From the NCBI GenBank assembly GCA_964615905.1, contig CAZTUB010000008.1:124001-188000 (forward strand): DNA of 64,000 bases, read 5' to 3'. Made by a program: the position numbers and the translations under genes. The DNA comes from DATLMR01 sp964615905. Its GTDB lineage: Bacteria; Acidobacteriota; Blastocatellia; UBA7656. The notes under the pieces are model-generated. The model was not told the DNA's origin, did no database searches, and saw only the letters and a program-made list of their open reading frames with translations. Shown here piece after piece: positions 9,023 to 17,110 of this stretch (position 1 is the first letter of the stretch; the number at the start of each line of letters is the position of its first letter).

Positions 9023-9856
9023 ATGGCAGACTACAGGCTCCTTGCGGGAAAGTCGGCGATTGTCACGGGTTCGGGGCGCGGCATAGGGCGCAGCATAGCC
9101 CGGCTCTTTGCGGAACACGGCGCGTCGGTTGTCATAAACGATCTGGACGCTGAGGTGGCCGAGGCCACCGCGAAAGAGATCACGGAAGCGGGCGGCAGCG
9201 CGGTCGTGTGCGCGGGCAGCGTGACCGATGTCGAGTTCCCGGACCGGCTGGTCAAGGCCGCCGCCGACTCGTTTGGCGGCATAGACATACTTGTAAACAA
9301 CGCGGGCTATACCTGGGACGCGGTCATTCAAAACATGACCGACGAGCAGTGGTACGCGATGATCGACGTTCACCTGACCGCGCCGTTTCGCATCATCCGC
9401 GCCGCGACCCCTTACATGCGCGAGAAGGCGAAACAAGAGATAGCCGAAGGGCAAAGAGTTCAACGCAAGATCATCAACGTCTCTTCGACTTCCGGCGTCG
9501 CAGGCAATCCGGGCCAGGTCAACTACTCCGCAGGGAAGATGGGCATAGTCGGCGTGACCAAGACGATGGCGAAAGAGTGGGGCCGTTTCAACATCAACGT
9601 CAACGCAGTGGCTTACGGCTTCATCGACACGCGGCTCACACAGGCAAAAGAGCGGCACGAGACGATGACCGTCCAGGGCAAAGAGGTCGAACTCGGCATA
9701 CCGGAAGCGATGCGAAAGATGGCGCCGAACTTCATCCCGCTCGGCCGGCCGGGCACGCCCGACGAAGCCGCCGGGCCGGTGCTTTTCCTAGCCTCGCCGC
9801 TTTCGGATTATGTATCGGGCCACGTCCTTTTAGTGACCGGCGGCTCTTACGTGTAG
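9023..9856 (+). CDS. Short-chain dehydrogenase/reductase, FabG-like
   Basis: The protein has 277 residues. The dinucleotide-binding motif is TGSGRGIG (about residues 15-22), NNAG follows near residue 93, and the catalytic triad is Ser in NVSSTSG with Tyr and Lys in NYSAGK. The C-terminal region has a PLGRPGTPDEAAG segment, standard for classical SDRs. It is somewhat longer than FabG (about 245) because of an insert between the catalytic lysine and the C-terminus (KERHETMTVQGKEVELG). A GAGAGG ribosome site precedes the ATG. It probably reduces or oxidises an acyl or ketone substrate with NAD(P)H; the substrate is not determined. Confidence 0.9.
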   Translation: MADYRLLAGKSAIVTGSGRGIGRSIARLFAEHGASVVINDLDAEVAEATAKEITEAGGSAVVCAGSVTDVEFPDRLVKAAADSFGGIDILVNNAGYTWDAVIQNMTDEQWYAMIDVHLTAPFRIIRAATPYMREKAKQEIAEGQRVQRKIINVSSTSGVAGNPGQVNYSAGKMGIVGVTKTMAKEWGRFNINVNAVAYGFIDTRLTQAKERHETMTVQGKEVELGIPEAMRKMAPNFIPLGRPGTPDEAAGPVLFLASPLSDYVSGHVLLVTGGSYV

Positions 9857-9915
9857 CGGGGCGCGATGGAGTGCTGCCCGCGCGCGCCAATGCGAATCGC
9901 GCCCGTCGCCGTAGC

Positions 9916-9944
9916 TTCACAAGCTTTGAAGCGGTGTGTTATAT
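9916..9944 (+). promoter_or_regulatory. Weak candidate sigma-70 promoter for sucD
   Basis: TTCACA (9916-9921), a 17-base spacer and TTATAT (9939-9944) sit 55 bases before the sucD start. The match to consensus is moderate only. Confidence 0.35.
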
Positions 9945-9999
9945 TTCTCGTCTTTTAGATCTCGACTGATCTCATCATACATGGACTGGGGAGAACCAC

Positions 10000-10872
10000 T
10001 TGAGCATACTGGTTGATAAAGAGACACGCGTTCTGGTGCAGGGGATCACCGGCAAAGAAGGCTCGTTTCACACGGCGCAGATGGTCGCTTACGGCACAAA
10101 GATCGTGGGCGGGGTGACGCCCGGCAAGGGCGGGACACAGCACGAAGGCATCCCTGTCTTCGACACGGTTGCCGACGCCGTCCGCGAGACGGGAGCAACC
10201 GCGAGCGTCATATACGTCCCGCCTCCGTTCGCAGCAGACGCGATCATGGAAGCCGCTGACGCCGGGCTACCGCTCGCGGTCTGCATCACGGAAGGGATTC
10301 CCGCGCTCGATATGGTGCGCGCTTTCGATTACCTGCGCGGCCGAAATACAAGGCTGATAGGCCCAAACTGTCCCGGCATCATCTCTCCCGGCAAGTGCAA
10401 GATCGGTATCATGCCCGGTCACATCCACACAGAGGGGCGCGTCGGCGTCGTATCGCGAAGCGGGACGCTGACTTATGAAGCGGTTCATCAATTGACGGGT
10501 CTGGGATTGGGCCAATCGACCGCAATAGGGATCGGTGGCGACCCTGTGATCGGCACGAACTTTGTTGACGCGCTCAGGTTGTTCGAGCAGGACCCCGAAA
10601 CCGAAGCGGTCGTGATGATAGGCGAGATAGGCGGCACTGCCGAAGAGGAAGCAGCGCGGTTTGTCCGCGATCACATGAGCAAGCCTGTCGTCGGGTTTAT
10701 AGCCGGGCAGACGGCCCCTCCGGGCCGCCGCATGGGCCATGCGGGCGCGATCATCGCCGGGGGCAAGGGAACTGCGGCCGAGAAGATGACCGCGATGGAA
10801 GAGGCCGGAATCCTTGTCGTCAAGAGCCCGGCCGACCTGGGCGCTCGCACCGCCGAGGCTCTAAAGAAGTAG
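10000..10872 (+). CDS. sucD: Succinyl-CoA synthetase (succinate-CoA ligase) alpha subunit
   Basis: The protein has 290 residues, the normal family length. The N-terminal CoA-binding domain carries QGITGKEGSFHT and GVTPGKGG. The ligase domain carries GRVGVVSRSGTLTYE and GGDPVIGTNF, and the phosphorylated histidine is in MGHAGAI. The subunit pairs with SucC to interconvert succinyl-CoA and succinate with nucleotide triphosphate formation in the TCA cycle. The start is TTG at 10000, supported by GGGGAGA (9988-9994). The beta-subunit gene sucC is not next to it, which is less common than a sucCD pair. Confidence 0.95.
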   Translation: MSILVDKETRVLVQGITGKEGSFHTAQMVAYGTKIVGGVTPGKGGTQHEGIPVFDTVADAVRETGATASVIYVPPPFAADAIMEAADAGLPLAVCITEGIPALDMVRAFDYLRGRNTRLIGPNCPGIISPGKCKIGIMPGHIHTEGRVGVVSRSGTLTYEAVHQLTGLGLGQSTAIGIGGDPVIGTNFVDALRLFEQDPETEAVVMIGEIGGTAEEEAARFVRDHMSKPVVGFIAGQTAPPGRRMGHAGAIIAGGKGTAAEKMTAMEEAGILVVKSPADLGARTAEALKK

Positions 10873-10912
10873 AACCCCGGCCGTCGCTGCGGCTTGAAAG
10901 CGGCATTCGATC

Positions 10913-11134
10913 ATGGGAAGCACCGGAAAAATCCTGCTCTTTGTCGGCTTGATCGTAGCCGCAATCGGGTTGGGCTTTATCGCGGTTGAGCGGTTTTCCG
11001 GCGTCAAGCCGGGCAGGCTCCCCGGCGATATCTACATCGAGCGCGACCGATGGCGGTTCTACTTCCCGGTGGTAACTTCAATCATTCTAAGCATTATCAT
11101 CTCTTTCATCATGTGGCTCTTTAGCCGCAAGTGA
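10913..11134 (+). CDS. DUF2905 small membrane protein
   Basis: The protein has 73 residues and two predicted membrane helices (about 6-26 and 48-69), with the DUF2905 signature PGRLPGDIYIERDRWRFYFP between them. The family is widespread and has no known function. Its stop overlaps the GTG start of the next gene by four bases, suggesting translational coupling. Confidence 0.85.
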   Translation: MGSTGKILLFVGLIVAAIGLGFIAVERFSGVKPGRLPGDIYIERDRWRFYFPVVTSIILSIIISFIMWLFSRK

Positions 11135-11412
11135 GCGCCCGGACTAAAGCTGTGAAAAAGACCGCTCGTATCGTATGTGCGAACGAAAAGGAGTTCTGGA
11201 CCACGCAGAAGCAGTTCTGGACGTGGGTGCGCGAGGGGCTTGTCGATGTCACAAGCCAGCAGCCACTCACGGGCCGGTTCGCCGGTCGTCGCGAGCGGCT
11301 GCTCGTCATGGTCCGCCACGTCATCTTGGACAACGCCAACCCCGTCCATAAACAGGAAGTCCTCGACCAGTACTCAAAGCTCAAACCTCACGTGACAAAG
11401 AAAAGGGATTAG
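11131..11412 (+). CDS. Small hypothetical protein
   Basis: The protein has 93 residues, with a GTG start that overlaps the TGA of the DUF2905 gene (GTGA). It is basic at both ends, contains EFWTTQKQFWTWVREG and ends KPHVTKKRD. It has no signal peptide or membrane segment, and I do not recognise the family. The coupled start and normal codon use support a real gene. A second frame is also open across this stretch, but it lacks a comparable start context. Confidence 0.6.
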   Translation: MSARTKAVKKTARIVCANEKEFWTTQKQFWTWVREGLVDVTSQQPLTGRFAGRRERLLVMVRHVILDNANPVHKQEVLDQYSKLKPHVTKKRD

Positions 11413-11606
11413 GAAAAAACGGGACCGAGACGGGTGGCGCAATAACAGATCGAGCAGCTTGTACATTCAAGCGCATTAGAATTGAATCGACGCAAAGACG
11501 AACCAGGCCCGCCAATATGCGAAGCGAAACCCATCGCTAGAGTTAAACTACATTCGGCAGGAGTTTGACTTAAAGAATTGGTAGGGAATAGACTTGCGAG
11601 CAACCT
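11413..11606. other. Intergenic, entry to an AT-richer islet
   Basis: Base composition becomes visibly richer in A/T here and remains so through the next two genes. TTGACT at 11565 could be a -35 element, but no good -10 follows at 17 bases. No gene is seen. Confidence 0.5.
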
Positions 11607-12266
11607 ATGAAAGCCGCAATGATTACATTCGCGTTCGTTATTTCGATGCCATTTTTTGTGTTAGCCCAAGAGTCCTCTTATTTAACCTGGACAGCTAGAC
11701 AAGCATCAACCATAGGGAAAAGCATGCGTCGATCTGTGCGTGTCTCTGGTACGGGGCGAGGACTTCTTAACACGAATAAATCTTCCAGTTATAAGGTTCG
11801 TGCAACCTGGCTCACACCGGAAGTTATACGAGCTACTGCCAGGTTAAATCAGATCAATAATCGCCTAAGCAATGAAGAAACTATGGAGATGGTTCGTAAG
11901 GCAGAAGAAAGCGGCGACCTTATCTTTATGATTGAGATAGATCCTAATGAGGGATCCGGTATCGTTCCATCAAATTGGCAAGCATTTCTACAACCCGGCG
12001 GATTTAAGCGTGGCCAGCCAGGGGCTATCAAAGGTGCGATAAATTCAAGCCTGGGTAGAATGAAGGTGCTGAACGGTATAGAACCAAGAGACTATGATTA
12101 TGACGTTTTTTGGGCTGCGTTTGCTTTAAATAACGAGACAAGAAATACCTTATTCAATTCCACATCACAAGAGATTGAGTTAGTTGTAAGAATTGAAGAA
12201 AAAGAAGGAAAGATTAGATTCCCAATACCGGATTCCTTCAGAAAAACACTAGCTAATAAAAACTAG
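11607..12266 (+). CDS. Exported hypothetical protein in AT-rich islet
   Basis: The protein has 219 residues. Residues 1-21 look like a signal peptide ending in VLAQ. The mature part is rich in Lys, Arg, Asn and Ser and contains EIDPNEGSGIVPSNWQAFLQ and IELVVRIEEKEGKIRFPIPD. I do not recognise the family. Codon use is clearly more A/T-rich than the flanking genes, suggesting acquisition by transfer. It lies eight bases before the HsdR-N-like gene, which begins after a GGAGG-type ribosome site (aggaggcgtt), so the two probably form one unit. Confidence 0.7.
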   Translation: MKAAMITFAFVISMPFFVLAQESSYLTWTARQASTIGKSMRRSVRVSGTGRGLLNTNKSSSYKVRATWLTPEVIRATARLNQINNRLSNEETMEMVRKAEESGDLIFMIEIDPNEGSGIVPSNWQAFLQPGGFKRGQPGAIKGAINSSLGRMKVLNGIEPRDYDYDVFWAAFALNNETRNTLFNSTSQEIELVVRIEEKEGKIRFPIPDSFRKTLANKN

Positions 12267-12274
12267 GAGGCGTT

Positions 12275-13102
12275 ATGGCACAAGTACCATCAAAAGTAGC
12301 TGATCGACTAACAACCGCTCTAAAGAAATTCCAGCCAATTCTTTCATCGGCCCGCACGCGAGATGTAAATGAGTCAGACACTTCGATAATAGTCACTGAC
12401 CTTTTGGCCGATATGTTTGGCTATGACAAATATTCTGAGATAACCCGCGAGCACGCCATTCGAGGCACGTTTTGCGACCTGGCGGTGAAGTTGGATAACG
12501 AGCTTCAATTTCTAATTGAAGTCAAAGCTATAGGGCTCGATCTAAAAGACGCTCATATCAAACAAGCTGTTGATTACGCCGCCAATCAAGGGGTCGATTG
12601 GGTGATATTGACTAACGGCACAACGTGGCGCGTCTTTAAAGTAATCTTTGGCAAGCCTATTGACCATGAGGTTGTGCTTGATATTAATCTATCAAGCCTT
12701 AATCCTCGCACATCTTCACATATTGAATCGCTTTATCACATCACCCGCGAAGGATTATTGAAAGGCTCTCTCCCTGCTTACCAGGCCCAGCAACAGGCAA
12801 CGAGTAAGTTCTTTTTATCTGCCGTTATTTTGACGACCCCTGTGCTCGACACTATTCGCCGCGAGCTTCGGCGATTCGCTCCAGATGTAAAGATCAACTC
12901 TGACGAAATAAAGGCCGCTCTCATTAACGATGTGCTAAAGCGCGAAGTCGTTGAAGGAGAGAAGGCCGACGAAGCACGAAAGAAAGTGCAACGTGCAACT
13001 GCTAAGATTGAACGAGCAAAGCGGCCGAAGGAGTCAGCACAAGCGCAGCAAGAAACCGAGCCGCTGTCTGAATTGACGCCAAGCGTAGAGAGCCCAAGTT
13101 AG
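12275..13102 (+). CDS. HsdR N-terminal-like (PD-(D/E)XK) nuclease-fold protein
   Basis: The protein has 275 residues. It matches the type I restriction R-subunit N-terminal domain: NESDTSIIVTDLLADMFGYD, then TREHAIRGTFCDLAVKLDNE, then FLIEVKAIG, where D of CDLAV and E-x-K of IEVK fit a PD-(D/E)XK active site. QAVDYAANQGVDWVILTNGT follows, as in stand-alone HsdR_N proteins. The C-terminal third is charged and helical (Lys/Glu/Gln-rich, KVQRATAKIERAK) and has no helicase domain. No HsdM or HsdS gene is present, so this is not a full restriction system. Family members are often annotated restriction-related, and a role in defence or DNA processing is only inferred. Confidence 0.75.
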   Translation: MAQVPSKVADRLTTALKKFQPILSSARTRDVNESDTSIIVTDLLADMFGYDKYSEITREHAIRGTFCDLAVKLDNELQFLIEVKAIGLDLKDAHIKQAVDYAANQGVDWVILTNGTTWRVFKVIFGKPIDHEVVLDINLSSLNPRTSSHIESLYHITREGLLKGSLPAYQAQQQATSKFFLSAVILTTPVLDTIRRELRRFAPDVKINSDEIKAALINDVLKREVVEGEKADEARKKVQRATAKIERAKRPKESAQAQQETEPLSELTPSVESPS

Positions 13103-13217
13103 GCCCTGGCAGCTCCTAGCCGCCGTACTAAAATTGATTTTACGCGATGTCATCCTCCCTTATACTTCGCACCAGGAGAAAAAAGTATCCTACATTTTTA
13201 GGGAATAGTACCGGGAT

Positions 13218-13246
13218 TTGACAATCCCGACCGCTCGTCTTAACAT
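13218..13246 (+). promoter_or_regulatory. Sigma-70 promoter of tRNA-Gly
   Basis: A perfect -35 TTGACA (13218-13223), an exact 17-base spacer and -10 TAACAT (13241-13246) lie 23 bases before the tRNA. The -35 is embedded in an inverted repeat GGGATT/AATCCC (13213-13228). Confidence 0.75.
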
Positions 13247-13269
13247 GCGTGTGGCAATCAGGACCGAGA

Positions 13270-13344
13270 GCGGGTGTAACTCAATGGTAGAGTGTCAGCT
13301 TCCCAAGCTGAAAGTTGCGAGTTCGAGCCTCGTCACCCGCTCCA
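13270..13344 (+). tRNA. tRNA-Gly (anticodon CCC)
   Basis: The acceptor stem GCGGGTG (13270-13276) pairs with CACCCGC (13334-13340), followed by T and an encoded CCA (13342-13344). The D arm is ACTC-AATGGTA-GAGT. The anticodon stem TCAGC/GCTGA encloses loop TTCCCAA, so positions 34-36 are CCC. The T arm GCGAG/CTCGT encloses TTCGAGC. It reads GGG codons. Confidence 0.95.
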
Positions 13345-13448
13345 TCACATACCCAACGCCTTAAACCTTAAACCACATCCTCAAGAGTCGGCGTATCGAC
13401 TTTTAACTTATCACTTCAGCTCGCAAGGCGCACCTGATGATTCTCTGC

Positions 13449-14660
13449 CTACTTCGCCGCCGTCAAAGTTATAAGAGTGACCTCTGCGGGCGCGTGATAA
13501 CGAATGGGAGCGAGCGTCAATCCGAGCCCGTTGTTCACGCTGACGAACATGTCTCCGAGGTGATAAAAGCCTGAGACGTACCTTGTTTCGAAAGACGAGC
13601 CGGTCAGCAGGAATCCCGGCAGCGGGAATACTACCTGCCCGCCGTGCGTGTGACCCGCGACAAACAGGTCGTACCCTTTTTCCGAAGCGTATTTGACAAG
13701 GTCGTTGGCCGGCTGGTGAGCGAGCATGATGTTGACGGGGCCGCGCATTCGCTGCTGGTCTATCACGTCAAGCGTCCGCTCGGTCGGGCGGGTGCGGTAG
13801 ACCCAGGTAATCCCCGTCACCGAAATGTAGGATGAGCCGACAGGGACGACGGCCGCGAGGTTATCGAGCACGGTGACGCCCTGGCCTTCGAGCGCGCGTA
13901 TCACCATGTCGCGGTTTGAAAAATGGTCGTGGTCGCCCAGGCAGGCATACACCCCGTGGCGCGCCTCGATCTTTCCCATAGCCTCCGCCCCCATCTCTAT
14001 GTAGTCGACGCCAGAGGTGACAAGGTCGCCTCCGAACAACACAAGGTCGGGCTTCAGATTGTTCACGGTGTCGATGTAAGGCTGAAGCTTGTTCCACTGA
14101 GTCGGGGCGTCCGCCTGAAGATCGGCCACCTGCACGATCCGAAACCCTTCAAGCTCTGCGGGCAGGTCTTTGATTTGAAGCTCGGTCGCGCGCGTCCTGA
14201 CTGTGAAGGTGTCGTTATAGACCCTGGCGACCGCGTAAACCGAGATGAGCCCGACAAGCGCTATCACGACCCACGATTGAATGAGCCGCCATCGCGGCTT
14301 GTTCTTTCGATAGACCGGAAAAAAGAGCAGGCGAATGATGTCTACAAGGAGAAAGAACATCGCCAATTGGACCGCCAGAATTATCCCGATCCAGTAGGGG
14401 TATGTGAATATCCAGGCGAGCGCCATATTCGATCTTTGAAGCGCCGCCGAGACATTGCTCCAACCCATGTAATAGCTCGCGAGCAGAATCGCGGGATAAA
14501 GGATTATCCACACGATCACCACTGCCACCGTCAGCCGCACGCGCTTTCTCGGCCAGCCTGTTACGGCCTCGACGGCATTGGCGGTCTTTCTCGCGACATA
14601 GAGCTGAAAAATCATCGCGAGCGCCGTCAGTATCAGCATCATCCTCAAACCCCAGGGCAT
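13449..14660 (-). CDS. Membrane-anchored calcineurin-type metallophosphoesterase
   Basis: The protein has 403 residues. The N-terminal about 165 residues hold four likely membrane helices (MILTALAMIFQLYVARK, VVIVWIILYPAILLASYYMG, YPYWIGIILAVQLAMFFLLV, VVIALVGLISVYAVARV). The phosphoesterase domain follows with metal-binding motifs VADLQAD, GGDLVTSG, LGDHDHF, MLAHQPA and GHTHGGQ. This is the YaeI/YkuE-type arrangement, whose members act on phosphate esters of lipids or nucleotides at the membrane. The first motif is DLQAD rather than the more usual DLH. The gene stands alone, convergent with the tRNA. Confidence 0.88.
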   Translation of the reverse strand: MPWGLRMMLILTALAMIFQLYVARKTANAVEAVTGWPRKRVRLTVAVVIVWIILYPAILLASYYMGWSNVSAALQRSNMALAWIFTYPYWIGIILAVQLAMFFLLVDIIRLLFFPVYRKNKPRWRLIQSWVVIALVGLISVYAVARVYNDTFTVRTRATELQIKDLPAELEGFRIVQVADLQADAPTQWNKLQPYIDTVNNLKPDLVLFGGDLVTSGVDYIEMGAEAMGKIEARHGVYACLGDHDHFSNRDMVIRALEGQGVTVLDNLAAVVPVGSSYISVTGITWVYRTRPTERTLDVIDQQRMRGPVNIMLAHQPANDLVKYASEKGYDLFVAGHTHGGQVVFPLPGFLLTGSSFETRYVSGFYHLGDMFVSVNNGLGLTLAPIRYHAPAEVTLITLTAAK

Positions 14661-14963
14661 ACGAAAAATCTCCTTCGATTAATTTATAGCAAAGAGCAAT
14701 GTTGCAAGCGAGACTGCTTTCGGTTTAGAATCCGAGGCGTTGGGATAATGCCTATGATTGTTCGCTAAAAAACGGGTTGCTCAAGCGGTTTACGCGAGGG
14801 TTTCATACCGGCGCGGTGCGCGGCGAGCGGCTCGTCCTGCCTCAACTCCACACTTTCAGAGATTACGGGATTCAGGATCGTGCCCTGTTGCGCTTGAACT
14901 TTATGGTCTTGTGGGCACATCCTTTAAACGAGCGGGCGCGGTCCCGCGATGGAGAAGGCTGAG
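14661..14963. other. Intergenic region between divergent metallophosphoesterase and rsgA genes
   Basis: About 300 bases must hold both promoters. I find no convincing hexamer pair, repeat or RNA structure. Overlapping short open frames here have no recognisable product. Confidence 0.4.
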
Positions 14964-16031
14964 ATGATGACTTTGGAAGCACTTGGTTGGGATTCATTTT
15001 TCGAAAAGAGTTTTGAGCCCTACGCTCTGGCGGGGTTACAACCGGCGCGATTGGCGCTTGAGCACAAGCACGTTTTCCGGCTCTACTCGGAGCAAGGAGA
15101 GATCGAAGCAGGGATAACCGGAAGGATGAGGCACGAGGCTCTGAGCAGGCAAGACCTCCCGGCGGTGGGCGACTGGGTTGCTGTGCGCGCCCGACAGGAG
15201 CAGGGGAAGGCGACCATCCACGCGATACTGCCGAGAAAGAGCAGGTTTGTCCGCAAGGTGGCGGGCCACCGCGCCGAGGAGCAGATTGTCGGCGCAAACA
15301 TCGACACAGTCTTTCTGGTCATGGCTTTGAACAATGACTACAACGTGCGAAGGATCGAGCGGTATCTGGCCGCGGCCTGGGAGAGCGGCGCGCGGCCGGT
15401 GGTCGTCTTGAGCAAAGCCGACCTGTCTACGGATGTGGAGGCTCAGGCGCGCGAGGTCGAAGCGGTTGCTATGACCGTGCCTGTCCACGTAATCAGCGTG
15501 CGCGCAAATCGCGGGCTTGAGGAGCTGGACAGATATTTTTACGAGGGGCACACGGTCGCGCTGCTCGGCTCATCCGGCGTCGGGAAGTCTACGTTGATAA
15601 ACAGGGTGATCGGAAGAGACGTGCAAAAAGTGAACGAGGTCCGCGAGCACGACGACCGTGGCAAGCACACGACCACACACCGCGAGTTGATACTGCTCCC
15701 TAAAGGCGGGCTGGTTTTAGATACTCCGGGCATGCGCGAGCTACAACTGTGGGACGCGAGCGCGGGCGTGCAGGAGGCGTTTGACGACATAGAAGACCTG
15801 GCGGCGCGGTGTCATTTCACCGATTGCCAGCACAGAAACGAGCCCGCGTGCGCGGTCCGCGAAGCGGTCGAAGAGGGCACGCTCACCGCCGAACGGTTCG
15901 AAAACTACAAGAAGCTTCAAAAGGAACAGGAGTTCTTATCCGTTAGACAGGAGTTCAACGCCAAGGTGGCCGAGAAGCGGCGCTGGAAGAAAGTCATGCA
16001 GGAGGTCAGGAAGAACGAAAACCGCAGGTAG
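14964..16031 (+). CDS. rsgA: Ribosome small-subunit biogenesis GTPase RsgA
   Basis: The protein has 355 residues. An N-terminal OB-fold (GRMRHEALSRQDLPAVGDWV) is followed by a circularly permuted GTPase domain with order G4 (LSKADL), G1 (GSSGVGKSTLIN), G2 (THRELILL), G3 (DTPGMREL). A zinc-binding finger follows (C-H-C-type, CHFTDCQHRNEPACAV). RsgA hydrolyses GTP during late 30S maturation. I favour the ATG at 14964 because GGAGAAGG (14951-14958) precedes it; an in-frame ATG at 14949 lacks a ribosome site. A perfect palindrome sits just downstream. Confidence 0.93.
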   Translation: MMTLEALGWDSFFEKSFEPYALAGLQPARLALEHKHVFRLYSEQGEIEAGITGRMRHEALSRQDLPAVGDWVAVRARQEQGKATIHAILPRKSRFVRKVAGHRAEEQIVGANIDTVFLVMALNNDYNVRRIERYLAAAWESGARPVVVLSKADLSTDVEAQAREVEAVAMTVPVHVISVRANRGLEELDRYFYEGHTVALLGSSGVGKSTLINRVIGRDVQKVNEVREHDDRGKHTTTHRELILLPKGGLVLDTPGMRELQLWDASAGVQEAFDDIEDLAARCHFTDCQHRNEPACAVREAVEEGTLTAERFENYKKLQKEQEFLSVRQEFNAKVAEKRRWKKVMQEVRKNENRR

Positions 16032-16043
16032 CCGCTCAAATAA

Positions 16044-16073
16044 CTGAGCGCCGCAACCGGTTGCGGCGCTCAG
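16044..16073. terminator. Perfect 30-base palindrome between convergent genes
   Basis: CTGAGCGCCGCAACC (16044-16058) is followed directly by its exact reverse complement (16059-16073). It lies between the convergent rsgA and SIMPL genes and could end transcription from both sides, although neither side has a long T run. Confidence 0.6.
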
Positions 16074-16094
16074 TCACGGCTCGCTACATCGCTG

Positions 16095-16832
16095 CTACTG
16101 GGCGATCTCGACCGTCAAGATCACCGACGCGCGGACCTCAATCGTTCCCGGTTCTACGGGGGTGCTTACGTCACTCGCCTTCGCCTGCATCATCTCCGCC
16201 CTCGCATAGATGGGCATTACGACCGGGCCGCTCTCTTCGGCTAAAAGTATCCGAACCACGCGCACCCCAAGCGCGGAGGCAAGCGTCTCGGCTTTCGTCC
16301 TGGCTTTGGCAGCCGCTTCGCGAAGCGCCTGTGCGCGAACCGCCTGGTCGTCTTTCAATGTGAATTGAAGGCTCTGAATATTGTTCGCACCGTTTTGTGA
16401 TGCGGTGTCGATTATGGTCCCGACCTGTGTCAGGTCTTTAGTCTTTACCTGCACGATGTTTGAAGCAGTGAAGCCGTTTATCCTCGGCTGACCGCCGCCG
16501 GGCGGGTATACGTAGTTAGGGTTGAGCGAATAGCCCACGGTCTTTATCTCTGCGTCAGGGCCGAGAACCTTGCGGAGCGCCGCCAGAACCGCGTCCACCT
16601 TGCGGGCGTTCTCGTCTGCGGCCGCCTTGGCGGTCGACGCCTGCGTGACCACGCCTACATCGATCTGAGCCTGGTCGGGCCGCGCGCTCACGATTGCATC
16701 GCCTGTCACGCGAATCGATGGGCGCATTCTATCAGTTACCTCTTGCGCCGTAGCTCCCACAGTAAAAATTGCCACAAGGGCAATCAGCAAAAGCGATCTT
16801 GTTATTTTCTTATTCATCAAACTCTCCACCAT
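16095..16832 (-). CDS. Exported SIMPL (DUF541) domain protein
   Basis: The protein has 245 residues. A signal peptide spans about residues 8-30 (LLLIALVAIFTVGATAQ). The body shows the SIMPL pattern: IRVTGDAIVSARPDQAQIDVG, a helix with AKAAADENARKVDAVLAALR, KTVGYSLNPNY, and a second half with AQALREAAAKARTKAETLAS. SIMPL proteins are periplasmic or outer-membrane associated; eukaryotic and bacterial members have been linked to signalling and oxidative stress, but the function is not established. Monocistronic. Confidence 0.88.
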   Translation of the reverse strand: MVESLMNKKITRSLLLIALVAIFTVGATAQEVTDRMRPSIRVTGDAIVSARPDQAQIDVGVVTQASTAKAAADENARKVDAVLAALRKVLGPDAEIKTVGYSLNPNYVYPPGGGQPRINGFTASNIVQVKTKDLTQVGTIIDTASQNGANNIQSLQFTLKDDQAVRAQALREAAAKARTKAETLASALGVRVVRILLAEESGPVVMPIYARAEMMQAKASDVSTPVEPGTIEVRASVILTVEIAQ

Positions 16833-16943
16833 GCGTTCTTGTTAGCTGCCTTGTTGTTGACGATCTTGCACGGACTATCCATCAACCGGCCTCACTTGAC
16901 ATGATGCCGCCGGGCGGGCTCCGGGTTGGCAGACCGTCTGACT

Positions 16944-17022
16944 CGTGAACCGCGACAAGACGGACGGAATTACTATAGATGCGTCGGGCCTTCTTGTCAC
17001 GGTTTACGGCTCACGGTTCACG
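16944..17022. repeat. Heptamer-unit inverted repeat, locus B
   Basis: The left arm CGTGAACCGCGACAAGA (16944-16960) is matched by inverted sequence starting TCTTGTCACGG (16992 onward) and running through TTTACGG and GGTTCACG to 17022, around a 31-base spacer. It lies upstream of the histidine kinase gene and shares units with loci A, C and D. Confidence 0.8.
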
Positions 17023-17110
17023 CCCCCTCCTGTGCTATCATGTAGCGGCTTGCGCGGGTGGTGTGCGCAACACGGGCAAATATCGTGGCATCAAAGTCTC
17101 AGGATACGCC

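Noticed and set aside
13270..13344. Integration site at tRNA-Gly
   Set aside because: No second copy of the tRNA 3' end was seen in the window and no integrase gene lies nearby.
16979..17110. N-terminal extension of the histidine kinase
   Set aside because: The extra 44 residues begin inside heptamer repeat B and precede the natural anchor helix; the ATG at 17111 has a ribosome site.
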